Below are positions 37,525 to 50,025 of a stretch of DNA of 64,000 nucleotides, in pieces. Below the pieces are notes generated by a model. The model had not been told where the DNA came from. It ran no database searches and was given only the letters and a program-made list of their open reading frames with translations. The position numbers and the translations under genes were made by a program. This DNA is from Psoroptes ovis. Taxonomy: Eukaryota > Arthropoda > Arachnida > Sarcoptiformes > Psoroptidae. The number at the start of each line of letters is the position of its first letter. The stretch's first letter is position 1. The DNA is taken from contig PQWQ01000007.1 in the NCBI GenBank assembly GCA_002943765.1, positions 312,501 through 376,500 of the forward strand. The letters are read 5' to 3'.

Positions 37525-39209
37525 TATTTTTTGTGATTATCATTGATGAACATTCGATGAAATGAGAAAAATTGAAATTACAAAATACATCCGTCAATTT
37601 TTTTCCATTTTTGCTGGTTGAATATCGATCATCATTTTTTAATTTTCTTCAAACAAAATATTCAATGAGATAATAGCAATAATAATGATAACACCACCAC
37701 CACCAACCAGACAATATGATGATCATGATAATCATTGACTGATGATGATGATAATAATAATAAATATCACACCCAAAATTTGGCGTTGAACTTGCCCATA
37801 AAAATATAATGGAAAAATATTTCTGTTTAAAATTATAAATAAATGTAAACCACACACATTTACATTTATTTATTCATTCATTCAATTTTTTTTTTTTTTT
37901 GGTGTAATTCAATTTCAAATAATTGTTCAGGTTCAGGGCCTTGATTATTTTTGAAAATTTTCCGAAAAAATATCGATCATTGATTACCAAAAAAATTAAT
38001 TATAAAATTTTTAATTTTTCCATTGTTTTTTTTTTTGGTTGGAGAATCGATTTTCAAATTAATTTGTTCCTGTTTGTTTGTGTATGGAGTCAATCAATTC
38101 TATTACTTTTCTCTTATTCCTTGAATTTAAGATGCACACACCCTTCACCTTTGATTTTTCAAAAAAATCGATTTTTCACTTAAAATGTTTTTAAATAAGA
38201 AATGAATTAATGTTCGACAATTTGACAATTCTTCATCGATGATGATTGATAAATCATTTTCGTTTATTTGACTGTGATTATTCGATAAAATTGAGCTTTT
38301 AGCCAAGGTATCAATGCCTTTATTGATTATTATTTGATTTTTTCGAATGCATTCATAATGAATTCAATATCTATTCGCAAAAATAGTACGAAATTGGTTC
38401 GAATATGTCAAATTTCTGCTCATTAGTTTGTTCAAAGAAAAATTTGACATTTTTTCCATAAAAATGATCAATCATTTATTCATTCGATTAATCGATATAT
38501 TAAGTTACCCAAAGAAAAAAAAATGAATCATTTAGGCATATTCATCAAAGGTTAATATTAGATTTTCAGCCTTTGAATGAACAGAAAAGATTTATTTTCC
38601 TATTTTAAATTTACCGAATTTATTTATAAAATTGATTGATTACGAATCAATTGATTATTATTATTATTATTGGGATTATCCCTTATGAAAGTTTATAGCT
38701 TTTGATGATTTTTCATATTCATTTACATGTGAGGTAGTTGCCTCATAAACTTCCTACAAAAAAAAGAAATGATTAATTGATTTTTTTGGTTGAAGCCAAA
38801 ATAATATCGATATAATATGGTGTAATATGAGATCGTGTTTGTATCGCCAAAGACTATTGTTAATTGATGATTTTTCTGTCAAAAAAATCAAAAATCTGTC
38901 AAATTTTAAAAAATTATTTTCAGATCAATACCTTTGAATATTTGACAATTTGGACAAATTTTCAGTCAAAATATTCAAAAAAATCGATTCATTTCGAAAC
39001 ACATGTGAAATAATGTAAATTTTCCATAAAACATGTACAGAAGTGATAGTCTTTAATGATATTCAAGACCTAAAAAAACCGTTAAGGTTATAGCTACCGT
39101 GTTTTTCTCCATATTCATACCCTATTCCAATATATTTCATACTTTACACATCGATTTTCATTGATTTTTTCACCTCACCATTCTCTGTGTCTAATTTGTC
39201 TGTTTGTAC

Positions 39210-39261
39210 CTTGTGCCAATTCGCTCTCTCATTGCATACATATTTCACACCAAAATTTTGA
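39210..39261 (-). CDS. Weak candidate exon in an open frame
   Basis: On the minus strand, after TATTTGCCAG the frame reads QNFGVKYVCNERANWHK up to a donor-like CACAAG/GTACAA. The frame stays open to a TAA at 39144 (VQTDKLDTENGEVKKSMKID and one more residue), so this may instead be a terminal exon. The segment is richer in G on this strand than its surroundings and the residues are varied. It is not recognised. Confidence 0.2.
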
Positions 39262-40167
39262 CTGGCAAATATTGAAAATCAAAGCTGCCATATTGGACAC
39301 ACACTTTGATTCAAATTAAATTTGAAAATTGAATGAATGAATGAAAGCCAAAAAAAATTGACAAGCAATATCATTTGCGGCAAAATGAACGTTTTATTTC
39401 AATCATATTTTCATTGTGTAAATTGAAAGCACAGAAAAAAGATTGACAGGCCATTTTGTTGCATTGAATTTAATGAATGAATGAATGAATCCATGAAAAT
39501 AATCGAACCAGAAACCTTTGAAAATTGAAAGGTGTGCAAAACTGATTCATTCACTGATTGATACAACACAATGAGAACCAAAAAAATCAAATATTTTGAT
39601 CGGTCAGTTTCGCTTTTGCATGTGTAATTCGTATATTTGAACAATACTAATCCAATTATCTATTGGATTGATCGAAACCAGAGATATTGTTTGTATAATA
39701 TCTTCAATGTTTAATGTATTATCGGCGAAAATTTGATTTTGATACTGCAAGCAAACACATTGGAAAAATGTCACTTTTATTGAAAATAAACAGTTATATT
39801 TGAATATTTTTGAATTGAATTTTTGATTTGAATCGAATCAAATTTGATCAAAGTGTATTCAAATTCAATAATAAATCGATTCGTTTGTTTTGTAAACATG
39901 TCAATCTATCTATGTGTTTTCAGTTCAAAAATGTGTCATTCAAACATTTTTGATTTTCAAATTTTCAAAAATGTCAATCAAAATGTTTTTGATTTGATTG
40001 ATTCAATCAAAAATTAAGTCACTAGGTTGAAACTGCTAGGTACATATATGATATATATTAGTTTCTTCTCTCATTGATTTGATTTTTGATTTTTTGAATT
40101 TTTCAAACACAAAAATCAATTTGATTTTGATTGATTGATTAGTTCCAGGCTTTTTTGTCGTTGCTTT

Positions 40168-40187
40168 TGCTGCTGCTGCTGCCGCCA
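40168..40187 (+). repeat. GCT/GCC microsatellite
   Basis: GCTGCTGCTGCTGCCGCC-type run in AT-rich DNA. No supporting open frame. Confidence 0.85.
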
Positions 40188-40283
40188 CTGTACGCATATA
40201 AATCGGCCATTGTTAATTGTTTAAAAGGTTTCAATGTTTCATATTAACAAAACGAGAAAATCACAAAAACAAATTCAAATGTA

Positions 40284-40364
40284 TTAGGCTGTCCACAAAG
40301 TTTTTGCTGGTTATATCGTAAAAAAATCATTGGAAAATCGGCAAGAACTTTTTGGACAAATTAA
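40284..40364 (+). mobile_element. MITE copy 15 (core A)
   Basis: The element is 81 bp with TA on both sides. The left arm GTCCACAAAG matches the variant seen at 7694. The right end is decayed to TTTTTGGACAAATTAA. Confidence 0.92.
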
Positions 40365-41197
40365 TATTTTCAAAGACGACCCCAAACAAAACAATAATTG
40401 ATTGAAATAATTGAAATAGATAGATTGCCACCTATTTAAAATATTAAATTTGTCATTTGGTTCGATATTTTGTGTGGACATCTCTGATATATTCTCTCCT
40501 TAAGATCAATGTCATTGATTTTTTGATTGAAATATTTGTTTTTCACAGATATATCTTTCTGTGTGTTTTGAAAATTTAAATTTTTCAATTTACCAATCCA
40601 TTTTGTCTTTTAATAAATCAATTAGATTGAATTTTTCCTCCTCTTTGATTGGAATTTCCATTTATTTGAAAATTTAGAAAAATCTAAATTTGATGATAAA
40701 ATATCTTTAAAATTGAATTTTTGATGGATGCTCTCACAGCATCAACAACAGCCTACACATGGCATTTGAATTGGAATTGATTGATTTTTTTCCTTTCGAT
40801 TCCGATTATTCAATACAATATCTTGTCAATCATTTGTCGAATATTCTTAATTGAAAAATTTTTGACTGATTTTCTCATCAAAATTTTTCAGATTTTGACT
40901 GATTTTTGATCAATTCCTTCGCTCAAATTGATCAACACCAATTCAACCAACATCAATACCTTTTAAATCACAATTTCATTTTCTCACCAAAACATTAATT
41001 GTTGGAGGTGATTTTTTTATGAGAGATTTCATTGAATTTTTGAAATTATTATTTCAATCAAAAACCATAATCAATTATGCTTGTTTTCAGCATATATGGA
41101 GTTGATTGATCTTTATTCGATAATTGAAATTCAAATACGAATAAATAAATAAACAAACAAATCAATTATGAAAAAAAAATTTCCATTAATCGATTAA

Positions 41198-41467
41198 TTG
41201 AATCAAATCAATTTATTTCTTTCTTTGAATTATAATTACAAAACATATTGTCAATCTTGTGATCTGTCATTATCATTAGCAAACGATCATCAGCATCTTT
41301 CAATTGAAATCACATCATTGCTTGATGATTATCGATGGCAGCAAAAAAAATGTGAAATAAATTTTCAATTATTGAAATTTGAAAATTTGAAATATTTCGT
41401 CGTTGTCATGAAGGTTTATCGACATTTTATTGTGGTGATGCTGGTGTTGGTGTGTGTGCGTATATGA
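41198..41467 (+). CDS. Weak candidate coding island (89-codon open frame)
   Basis: This frame has varied codons between about 41250 and 41415, reading CDLSLSLANDHQHLSIEITS, then LLDDYRWQQKKCEINFQLLK. Possible acceptors are ATTATCATTAG before 41280 and CGATGGCAG before 41342. The nearest donor-like site (ATGAAG/GTTTAT at 41414) is weak. The last 15 codons are GTG-rich simple sequence. There is no ATG at its beginning and no known domain. Confidence 0.22.
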   Translation: MNQINLFLSLNYNYKTYCQSCDLSLSLANDHQHLSIEITSLLDDYRWQQKKCEINFQLLKFENLKYFVVVMKVYRHFIVVMLVLVCVRI

Positions 41468-41777
41468 TGCTTAGAAGCACATCGACAGCCATTGGTTGTA
41501 GCCATATGAAAAACCTGACAAGTGACTTTTTCCATTTCCATTCGATTAGTTTGAGTTTTTTCAATTTTTTGTTGCGAGAAAAATCAGACTTCGATTAATG
41601 AACTTTTGAATTAATTTTTCCACAAATGAAAAATAATCGAAATATTGTCGAATCAATGATCGAAAGATTTTGTCTTGAAGATTTCACAAATAAAAAAATT
41701 GAAAATTCTAAGATTTTCAATCAAAAGAACATTTCAAGAAAAAAAATCGAAATCATCAATTTATTCATTAATATTTA

Positions 41778-41857
41778 TTAGATTGTCCGGAAAGTTTTTG
41801 CCGATTTTCTCATCATTCTCTGCGATATAATCGGCAAAAACTTTCCGGACAAGCTAA
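41778..41857 (-). mobile_element. MITE copy 16 (core A, reverse)
   Basis: The element is 80 bp with both target TAs. Both arms carry the GTCCGGAAAG variant and pair perfectly with each other there, and the core is TCATTCTCTGCGATATAATC. Few changes suggest a younger copy. Confidence 0.93.
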
Positions 41858-41999
41858 TATTTAAGAATTTTTTCGATTTTTTTTTTTTTTTTATCAAAAA
41901 TAAATCAAAGACATTTTTCTTCAAAGAAATATGAATGTCGATAAACTTTTATTTCTCAGCTATGTAAGAGATCGAATATATTTTTTTGGTCATTTATCG

Positions 42000-42020
42000 T
42001 TTTTTTTTTTTTTTTTTTTT
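42000..42020 (+). repeat. Poly(T) tract
   Basis: Twenty-one T residues in a row, with a shorter run at 41878-41892. It could be the complement of a poly(A) tail, but no retroposed body is recognisable beside it. Confidence 0.8.
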
Positions 42021-43825
42021 GGTTTTGGTTATCTTTGAAATTTTGATCAATGATTGATATTTTGAATTTTTTTCGGTTTCGAATATTTTCATTTCTCAAA
42101 TATTAATCGAAATGCTTCGATAACTTGTAATCATTTTCAATTCTAGAAAATAATAATGATGATGCATTTTTTCGATGATGATGATGATAATATTAATATT
42201 ATTTATTAATATCAATTTATTATTAAAATATTAATATTGAAAAAAGTAAATATACATTGATTTTATTTATTTATTTTATCCTCCTCATTGAGTTCATTCT
42301 GATTTCGATCTGCCATATTTTTTGATCAATTAATCATGATTAGTATGATTTTGCATTGAAATCATTTGAAAAATATGAATTTGAAATAATAATATTTCTA
42401 TGATTCCTTTGCTGCTCAACAAATATTTGATTTTTAGATCAATATACACATATCAATTGATTTTATTTGATTTTTTTCGGTGAATTTTCCATCAATTTAT
42501 CTCCTCGAAAAATGAAAAATTCAATCAATGGGAGCCATTTTGAATCTAAAATTTCAAACGAATTGATATATATTAAATTGATTTGAATCGGAATTTTTCA
42601 GTGTCCATCTGGTATAATTATGTGTTTGAATAGACGTTGATACTTTATTGAATTCGATATGTTTGAATTGTCAGATTTATTTTGTGATTGATTTTTTATG
42701 AGGAAAATTCATCGAATCTCTCTGTAAATTGATTGAATTTTTGATTGGAAAATTTTCATTTAATCGAAAAATATTTGAACTTTTATGTGTGTGGCATCAG
42801 TAAATGGGGCCTAATATCTTCAATTTTTAAATTCTCAATTGAAATATGAATTCATTGAAATCAATGTTAAAATGTTACACTTTGATGCCAGGAAAAATAT
42901 GATAATAATAATTATTATCTAAATTATATTAACCAATAACACCTCTGGTTTATTTAATTTTTTTCATTAATTTTGCTTGATATAATAATAATATTAAAAT
43001 GTATCATAATTCACATTTCTTCTTTTTCGCATCGAATTTGAAATGAATTTGATTTTTTGTTTCTTTTGATTGAAAACATTCATTTCATTTCATTTATTTG
43101 TGAGATATTCCGACCAAAAATTTAAAATTTGTTGTTATCGATAAATAAACCAAACCAAACCAAATAAAAATTTCATTTAAATAAAAATATCATCATTATT
43201 ATTATTCATTTCAAACAAACATCATATTGAATCTAAGAAATTGTTTGAAATTTTGTTTCTCATTTATCTTTATCGAAATTTATTATTTTTTTAAATTATC
43301 CAAAAAAGAATTTAATCGAAATTGAAACGGTCAAAAATAATGGAAATAATGAAAATAATAATTTAAAATTTCCAAAAAAAACATTTAACCCGTGTATTCC
43401 TTTAGATAAATATATATTGTTGAATGTATGTATTTACAATTAAAGTAAAATTTCGCAAACCATATCGCATTCCCAACCCAATCAATTCAATTAATTTTTT
43501 TTCTGTTTTTTTTATCAATCATTTACCCCGTTCGTTCAAATACTCTTCATCACTCACTCGCTCTTTGTGTAAATACATGAATGCAATCATCATTATTATA
43601 TTTATCAATATATATTCAATTATAAAGACTCGTATATGATGATCATTATTTCAAATGTATTTCTTTGATTTTTGTATTTTCTCCTTGCTCATTCTTCTTC
43701 TATTCCATTCTATTTCGCCAAGACATTTTTCGTTTCATGTATTCGTACTTTAACTACTTGCAACAACATGGCACTAAAATAAGATACCGGCAAATATACA
43801 TTTACTTACTAACATTTACTACTAA

Positions 43826-44703
43826 TCACTCATAGTCATCACTTTCATCATCATTTTCACGACAATCAAAAATGTTTGTCAAAGCCTCAGTTGGGAGGTA
43901 TCTACGGTTATTGTCCTTGCCATAGCTCAGATGGTATATCAAAGCTGCAACATGAGAACACGAGCCAATGGTTCGGTTCCCGTTGGCACAAGTACAATAA
44001 TGGCCTAGTATATCATCTATACGATCGCCATTTCGTAGATATTTGACATATACTTTGTAGGTCTTTGAATTGATATGTCTCGATCGAAATGTGCATCGAA
44101 TCAAGTCCATATCACCGACCAGTTTATCTAAAAGCAATTGATCTTTGCCAGACAACATTTCCCCCAGGTACGATCTCGCTTGTGACAATTGATACGACCC
44201 AGTGAAAAATATTCTAAGTTGATCTAGCGACAATTTCGGAAAATCATCAAGATCTTTGCTTCCGATGTGGATGAATTTGTTTTTTTTATGATTAAGATTA
44301 TCATCTAAAACAAATTGTCCAACATCGTTGATTGTCTTATTCATTTCTTTAAATTGTTGCACGACTGAGAGTTATATTGGTCGCTTATGAGTCGCTTACT
44401 AAAGGTGTTAACCAGATAGCAAGCGATTCTGCAAAACAAAGATGCTTTTGGCAACAATTGATTTGAAAACTGATGATGAAGAAGCTTATACTTCTGAGCG
44501 ATTATTCCATGCACCGCTTCCACTACCCAACGAATCTTAGTAACGTAGCGTGAATTATTACATCCACCTGCTCTTAACTGATTACGATGGGGTTTGAATT
44601 CTGGTATCTTAACAAGATATCCAGATTGGTTTTTATTCAGTTTTCTTTTCTTGTCTGGTGTTTGCCCAAAATGTTTTGAATGATAATGCTGGGACTTAAA
44701 TGG
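43826..44703 (-). pseudogene. Decayed DDE_Tnp_4-like transposase with SWIM zinc finger
   Basis: This is the only recognisable protein. Reading leftward from 44703, the first frame has KPHRNQLRAGGCNNSRYVTK and then IRWVVEAVHGIIAQKYKL. RWVVEAV is typical of the end of a DDE_Tnp_4 (IS5/PIF-Harbinger-related) catalytic core, and its Glu (44518-44520) would be the third metal-binding acid. That frame stops at 44341. An overlapping frame (43826-44362) continues into a 178-codon stretch with a SWIM motif, C123-x-C125-x9-C135-x-H137, inside HYCTCANGNRTIGSCSHVAA. The tail is acidic. SWIM motifs bind zinc and occur in several transposase families. The frame change near 44350 and a stop at 44704-44706, with no upstream catalytic Asp residues, show a 5'-truncated, frameshifted copy. 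G+C content is higher than its surroundings. No terminal repeats were found. Confidence 0.85.
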
Positions 44704-44723
44704 TCATCAATTGATAAACATAG

Positions 44724-44864
44724 AAAAATCTCAATATTTTTGTTTTAAAAGACTATTTAAACCGTTGTGGAATTCAAGTTAGCGAAAATTCAGTTTTGAC
44801 GTGTACACGTCATTTTGCATCAACGGAAAGCCCAAACGATAATGAAAATGGTAACTTCAAATGA
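44724..44864 (+). pseudogene. Possible THAP-like zinc-finger remnant
   Basis: A 47-codon open stretch begins 20 bases beyond the transposase relic, on the opposite strand. It contains DYLNRCGIQVSENSVLTCTR followed by HFASTESPNDNENG. The CTRHF group matches the C-x2-H-F end of THAP DNA-binding domains, often found in transposase proteins and their domesticated relatives. The first zinc-binding Cys pair is not visible, so the match is partial. The head-to-head placement could reflect a two-gene element, an inversion after insertion, or a chance match. Confidence 0.3.
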
Positions 44865-45180
44865 ATATTCTGGATCTAAGAAGTATTTTTAAGCAATGAT
44901 ATTTTCACAACTGATTGACAACTAAATAATCTTTAATTATTAAAAAAATTGAGAGTTTGCCACTTAAAACGCAAGAGATATCGCGAAAACTAACTTTTGA
45001 CCCACTTTTTGGAACGGATGGGTCAAGAATTTGAGATGACCATAATGGACTTTTTTTCATCTCTATCGACCAAGAATATGATGCGATAATTTTTTTTACG
45101 ATTTTCCTATTTTTTTTGATTAAGGCGCTTATTGCAGGAGACCCTTTATATCATCAAACATTTTTGCTTTGGATGTTAAA
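44865..45180. other. Atypical non-coding flank of the transposase relic
   Basis: This stretch lacks the microsatellite texture of the rest and contains GACCCACTTTTTGGAACGG, a small inverted pair GACCCA/TGGGTC, and GGCGCTTATTGCAGGAGACC near 45124. It may be the remaining non-coding part of the transposon, but no matching terminal repeat is found left of 43826. Confidence 0.3.
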
Positions 45181-46495
45181 CATTTCGTAGATTTAATTCG
45201 TTTCAAGCTTTACAAGATTTACTTTGAAAAATTGAGCTAAAATGGATACAAAATGTGGTAATCAAAGAGTTAAAAAAAAATTAGTGTGTAGGAAAAAAAG
45301 ATTAAATCTTTGAATGTTTTTTATCCGTTTAATTTTGCGAAATCTCGGTTTTTTTGGTTGGTCAATCACATTTTGAATTTTGAGCTATATTTTCAACTCT
45401 TTCTCTCTCCCATTCCTTCACATATGTTTCAACATTCTTATCATATTAAATCTTCGATTTTTATATTTATTTTTAATTCAAATGATTTCTGGTTGAAAAT
45501 ATTCGAAAAATTGACAAATAAATTAAAATTTTAATCGAGTCAAATGTATTTTTCCCTTCGCAAAAATCATATATTTGATAAGAAATTTCCAAAAATCAAT
45601 GACTGAATATTAATCGATAAATAGAATATTTATGATAATTTTCTTGGTCGGGTAAAATTGAATTGGATTGAATTTCTCAATTCCAAGTTTTTTGATGATG
45701 TGAAAAATGAAAATTGATCAAAGAAATATATTTATTTATGCATATATTAATATGATATTAGTAGTATGAGAGAGAGGTATTTGTCTATTTGAATTTTGTA
45801 ACAAGTTTTTTGGACATATTTTTTTCCTTAAATTGAATTGAAAATTCGTTGACATTTCAAAAAGAAAAACTGGTTGAAATAGTTCAAATTCAATGTGTAT
45901 TAATTGATAGATTTGAATTAATAATAGAATATTTGATTTTTTTTTCACTGGATAAATTATTACCATCATTGATATCTTTCAATATTAATCGAATATTTGA
46001 TAAAATATAAATCTTAATATTTGATCGATTTTCTTACAATTTATATTTTGTGGTTCTTAAATATCCTGACCAAAAAAACAAGTTTAGCCATTTAAAAGCA
46101 TCGATTTTCCCAAAATTTTTCAATTTTCAATTGATTTTATACTCCTACTGATCATTGCAGTATTGATTTTGAATTTTGATTGACCAAAAAGTTATCTTTA
46201 AATATCTTCTTGCATTCATTTTTGATTTTGAATCTTTGGGAAACATCTTCGAATTTTTCGTTTAATTGCTTTTAAATATTTCAAATAAATATTCGAATCG
46301 AATCGAAAAATTGAATCAAATCAAATGATAAAAGTTTGATTATCATTACCATTATTTATTTTATTTCGGATTCAAGTTTATCTCTTCTCTATGTGTTTCT
46401 CTTTCTTCAATTTGATATTGATATTTTGTCAAATCTTTTTTTTATTTATTGAGATTCAATATGATCAAATTTATTTATTTATTTATTTATAGATT

Positions 46496-46575
46496 TTGGG
46501 TTGTCCGAAAAGTTTTTGCCGATTTTCACATGTTTTTTAATCAGTAAATCGGCAAAAACTTTCAGGACAATCTAA
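46496..46575 (-). mobile_element. MITE copy 17 (core C, reverse)
   Basis: The element is 80 bp with left end TTGGGTTGTCCGAAAAG and right end TTTCAGGACAATCTAA. The core TTCACATGTTTTTTAATCAG is the inverse of core C. It lies after a run of ATTT repeats. Confidence 0.9.
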
Positions 46576-48986
46576 TGGATAGATTTATTTCGAATTTTAT
46601 GTGTTTGTTGGCATTTGAAATTCAATGAAAAAGAGAGAAAAAAAGCAATTTAAGGTGATTAATCGCTTACATTTTGATCAATGAATTGATGAATGTGTAT
46701 AATACACACAAATTTGAAAAATATTCATTTTCAAGAGTAAATCTCTCTGTCGATCAATCGAAGTATCGATATATAATGTCAATGTCAATGCATTTTTTTT
46801 TGCATCATCCATAGAAATTTTGATTATTTAATCAAGATTTAATTATCAAAATATCAAAGGTGACTGTCTGTCTGATTTTTTCAATATTTTTAGATTATTA
46901 TTGTTCAGTTTGTAATCGAGACTTTTTTTTTGATTCGGTGGCTATGTACTGATCGATGGCTGTTCGACGACCATACAATCAATGATGTTCGTTACAGATG
47001 TCGATGAATGATTGAAAAACTTGTTTTTTTTTATTGAAAATATTTTCAATAAATTAAAATGAATACATGCGATTACATCGCGTTCGAATGTTTTTTTTAA
47101 TAATTTTACACTAAAAATATCAATAAATAATCATCCATTATTAATCAGTTTTTTGTTCAAAAGGTTTCATTTCGATTTTCGCCCAATAAAAACTAAAATA
47201 AATTGAACCCAATGACTTTTTATCATTGATTTTGATCTTTGAATTTCAAATATATGATGATGAGAAGGCTCAAAAGAGGATACATTCATTGATCAAAATC
47301 AATCGATTTTGAACATCGTTATATTACATTGAACACAATCTAACAATTGATTTGCTTGTTTGAAAGACTGCTAAACATTTTTCAAAGGAAAAATTCTTAA
47401 AAGATCAATCAACATTGATAATATACATATCAATGGATTGTATTGAATATTGTTCAATGAATAATAATAATTTCTATTTTTTGCATTGATTATTGATCAT
47501 CATTGAATCAAATCATCGAATCAAATCATCATTGAAAACATTTACCTGAAATCCTTTATGGATTTAGATTATTTTCTTATTTTCGATTGATGATTATATT
47601 CGATGATTTTTTCTTAGATTTTTATCATTGAAACCATTGAAAATCATATGCTCAATTTTCACCAAACATATATTTGAACAATGAATGGTCACGATTCAAG
47701 ATTGAATGTATTTTTTTAAATATAAATAAATATGGTTTTGTGTGTACACACATTCAAAGATGTTTATTATTACCCGATAATTCAAGACAAATTGATCTTT
47801 GATTTTTGTAAATTTTTGTTTATTTATTTGTTTGCGTTCCTATTTCTCTATTTATTTCCTTGCATTTCACCTGATTCATCCGATTGAATGATATTTGATT
47901 GTACATGTGTTATCGAAATATGATTTTGATACTTGTTGTAAATCATTTCTATGTGTGTGAATGGAAGTGAATTCGTGTTAGCCTCAAAAATATTTTACAC
48001 TTTTTTTTGATGCTCAGCCTTTGATCAAACTACAATATGATTAAATGTAGATCATCATGTTCATGGTTGTTGTTGTGGTCATTGATATTGGTGATCATGT
48101 TTTTTTTATTTATTTCAAATATTCAATCGATTACCATACGAAATTTGAAGATGATCATTTGAAATTTCAATTTTTGAATATTTCATCGAAGAAAAAAAAG
48201 AATCGATTGTTAAAGCTGAGCCTTTAAAAATATTTCACAATATCATTGTATCCGTTTTTGACAATAGAAATGAATCTCTTTTCGAAATTGAATGAATGCA
48301 TCTTCATTGATGATTATAATAATAATAAACAATGATAATCAATACATATTTTGCTCTCACATAAACATTTCTATTTATTTTTGATTGTTTTGATTCTATC
48401 CTTGCATTGTTTGAATGTAATTTGAATGTGTTTGGAATTTTCGAAGAATAATTAAATTTTTGATTTTTGAAAATCTCCAATTTTACTCTGTTTTGAACAC
48501 TGTTTCATCAATGAAATATCATTGTTTTCTTTGGAAATTAATATCGATTTTGTCTTATTCTTCCATTTCCATTTACCTTTTGGATACTTTGATTATCGAT
48601 TTTGTTTATTTGTAGTCGTTTATTTATTGTTCATCGTATATTTTGATGTGTTAAAAATTTTTAAATAATTCTGTTTGTGTATTGTGTGATTACAAAATCG
48701 ATTTACTTTAGGTCAATGGCTTCATATGATGATGATGAACCATGATATTTTGCATATTTTCGGATGATCATCATTTATTTAAAATGTCAATTTTTCTCTT
48801 CATTGATTGTATTCATTTGATTGTATTATGCTTCGCTTTTGGCACGCCACAGACACCAAAGGATATTTTCAAATTAAAATAATAGTCAAAGACAACATTA
48901 TCTTCAATTCGAACAGTGTACAAATTCAATTCGAATCAAAATCTGAGATATATTTTTTAAAAAATGTAAAAGAACCGATTTCACAT

Positions 48987-49004
48987 AAAAAAAAAAAAAA
49001 AAAA
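48987..49004 (+). repeat. Poly(A) tract following an open frame
   Basis: Eighteen A residues directly follow a short varied open frame (FWHATDTKGYFQIKIIVKD, then a further stretch ending EPISH). This looks like the 3' end of a retroposed transcript. There is no clear AATAAA before it and no target-site duplication that I can see, so a retrocopy is only a possibility. Confidence 0.6.
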
Positions 49005-49113
49005 TGAAAATAATGTTGATTTGAAACATTTTTTTTCTTGTAGATAAATCAACAAGTGTTAAATAATCTTTGATACTAAATGTCTAAGGTTGTTGTTTTT
49101 ATCTTTTAAAATA

Positions 49114-49196
49114 ATTGATTGTCCGTAAAGTTTTTGCCGGTTATATCGTATTGAAAATTATTGGAAAATCAGCAAAAACTTTTCGGACAACGTGAA
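49114..49196 (+). mobile_element. MITE copy 18 (core A, ends decayed)
   Basis: The inner arms are well kept (GTCCGTAAAGTTTTTGCCGG and AAAACTTTTCGGACAACG). The outer five bases are mutated on both sides, and the core has a small insertion (GTATTGAAAATTATTGG), giving about 83 bp. Confidence 0.87.
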
Positions 49197-49758
49197 TATA
49201 TTTGAATGTTTTTCCACTGAAAACGAATACAAATGACTGGATGTGTAATGATGTCCATTTTATTTTCATAAAGAAAAATATGAAAAAATATGTACCAAAA
49301 ATGACTTTGGCGGTGTTTGTTTGTTTGTTTGAATTTATATTCATTATTTTGATTTCGATTCATTTAACATTCATTTTTTTCCATTTATTTATTTATTTAT
49401 TATTTATCATTCAAATACTATCGATTAATTTCTTTCAAATATAGTTTGTTTTTGTTTGTTCGGTGGTTTATTAGGTGTTGGTAACTGTGTTTGACTGTGT
49501 TCTGACCAAAAAAAAGTTCAATACAATTTATTATTTATTATTTCATAGTTTATTAGTCCTTAGTTTTGATCGAAAAAAATACACCTGAAATTATGATTAT
49601 TTATTTGATTACTTTTTGTATTCGTTTGTTTGATTGGGTGAAACATGTACTACATACAACATCGTATGTCTTCATGTTGCTCGATACCCAAAAAAAATAT
49701 TCATTGATTTTGTGTTTATTTATTTTGCTTATATTTGATTTGATTTTATTTATTATTA

Positions 49759-49840
49759 TTAGATTGTCCAAAAAGTTCTTGCTAATTTTCTCATCATTGC
49801 CTACGGAATATAACCGGCAAAAACTTTTCGGACCACCTAA
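49759..49840 (-). mobile_element. MITE copy 19 (core A, reverse)
   Basis: The element is 82 bp between TA dinucleotides, with left end TTAGATTGTCCAAAAAG and right end TTTTCGGACCACCTAA. The core CATTGCCTACGGAATATAAC is a diverged inverse A core. Confidence 0.9.
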
Positions 49841-50006
49841 TATTATTTTTGTTCAAAGCAGCAAAAGGTTCAAATTGTTGTTGTTTCATCTCATTTATTT
49901 TTGACGATGATTTTCCATATATTCCAAATCAAACGCAATCACCAAGAAAATATTTTAATGTTCTAAACCTTTTTTTGTTATTTTGCCGACTTATGTTCAC
50001 CTCATC

Positions 50007-50025
50007 GATGATGATGATGATGATG
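50007..50025 (+). repeat. (GAT)6 microsatellite
   Basis: Six GAT units followed by GAGGGTTATAGTTATGG. The plus-strand reading gives only a methionine run in a doubtful frame. Confidence 0.85.

Larger units (their letters stand above)
35788..43825. other. Non-genic stretch with MITEs
   Basis: Four MITEs (36092, 37445, 40284, 41778), poly(T) tracts at 41878-41892 and 42000-42020, and a GCTGCTGCC run. AATATTAATATT occurs twice, near 42189 and 42227. Candidate coding islands are listed separately at 39210 and 41198; otherwise nothing is recognisable. Confidence 0.5.

Noticed and set aside
48550..48620. Minus-strand CCAAAAG/GTAAAT donor-like site
   Set aside because: Only 18 open codons of Lys/Asn/Ile-rich sequence precede it.
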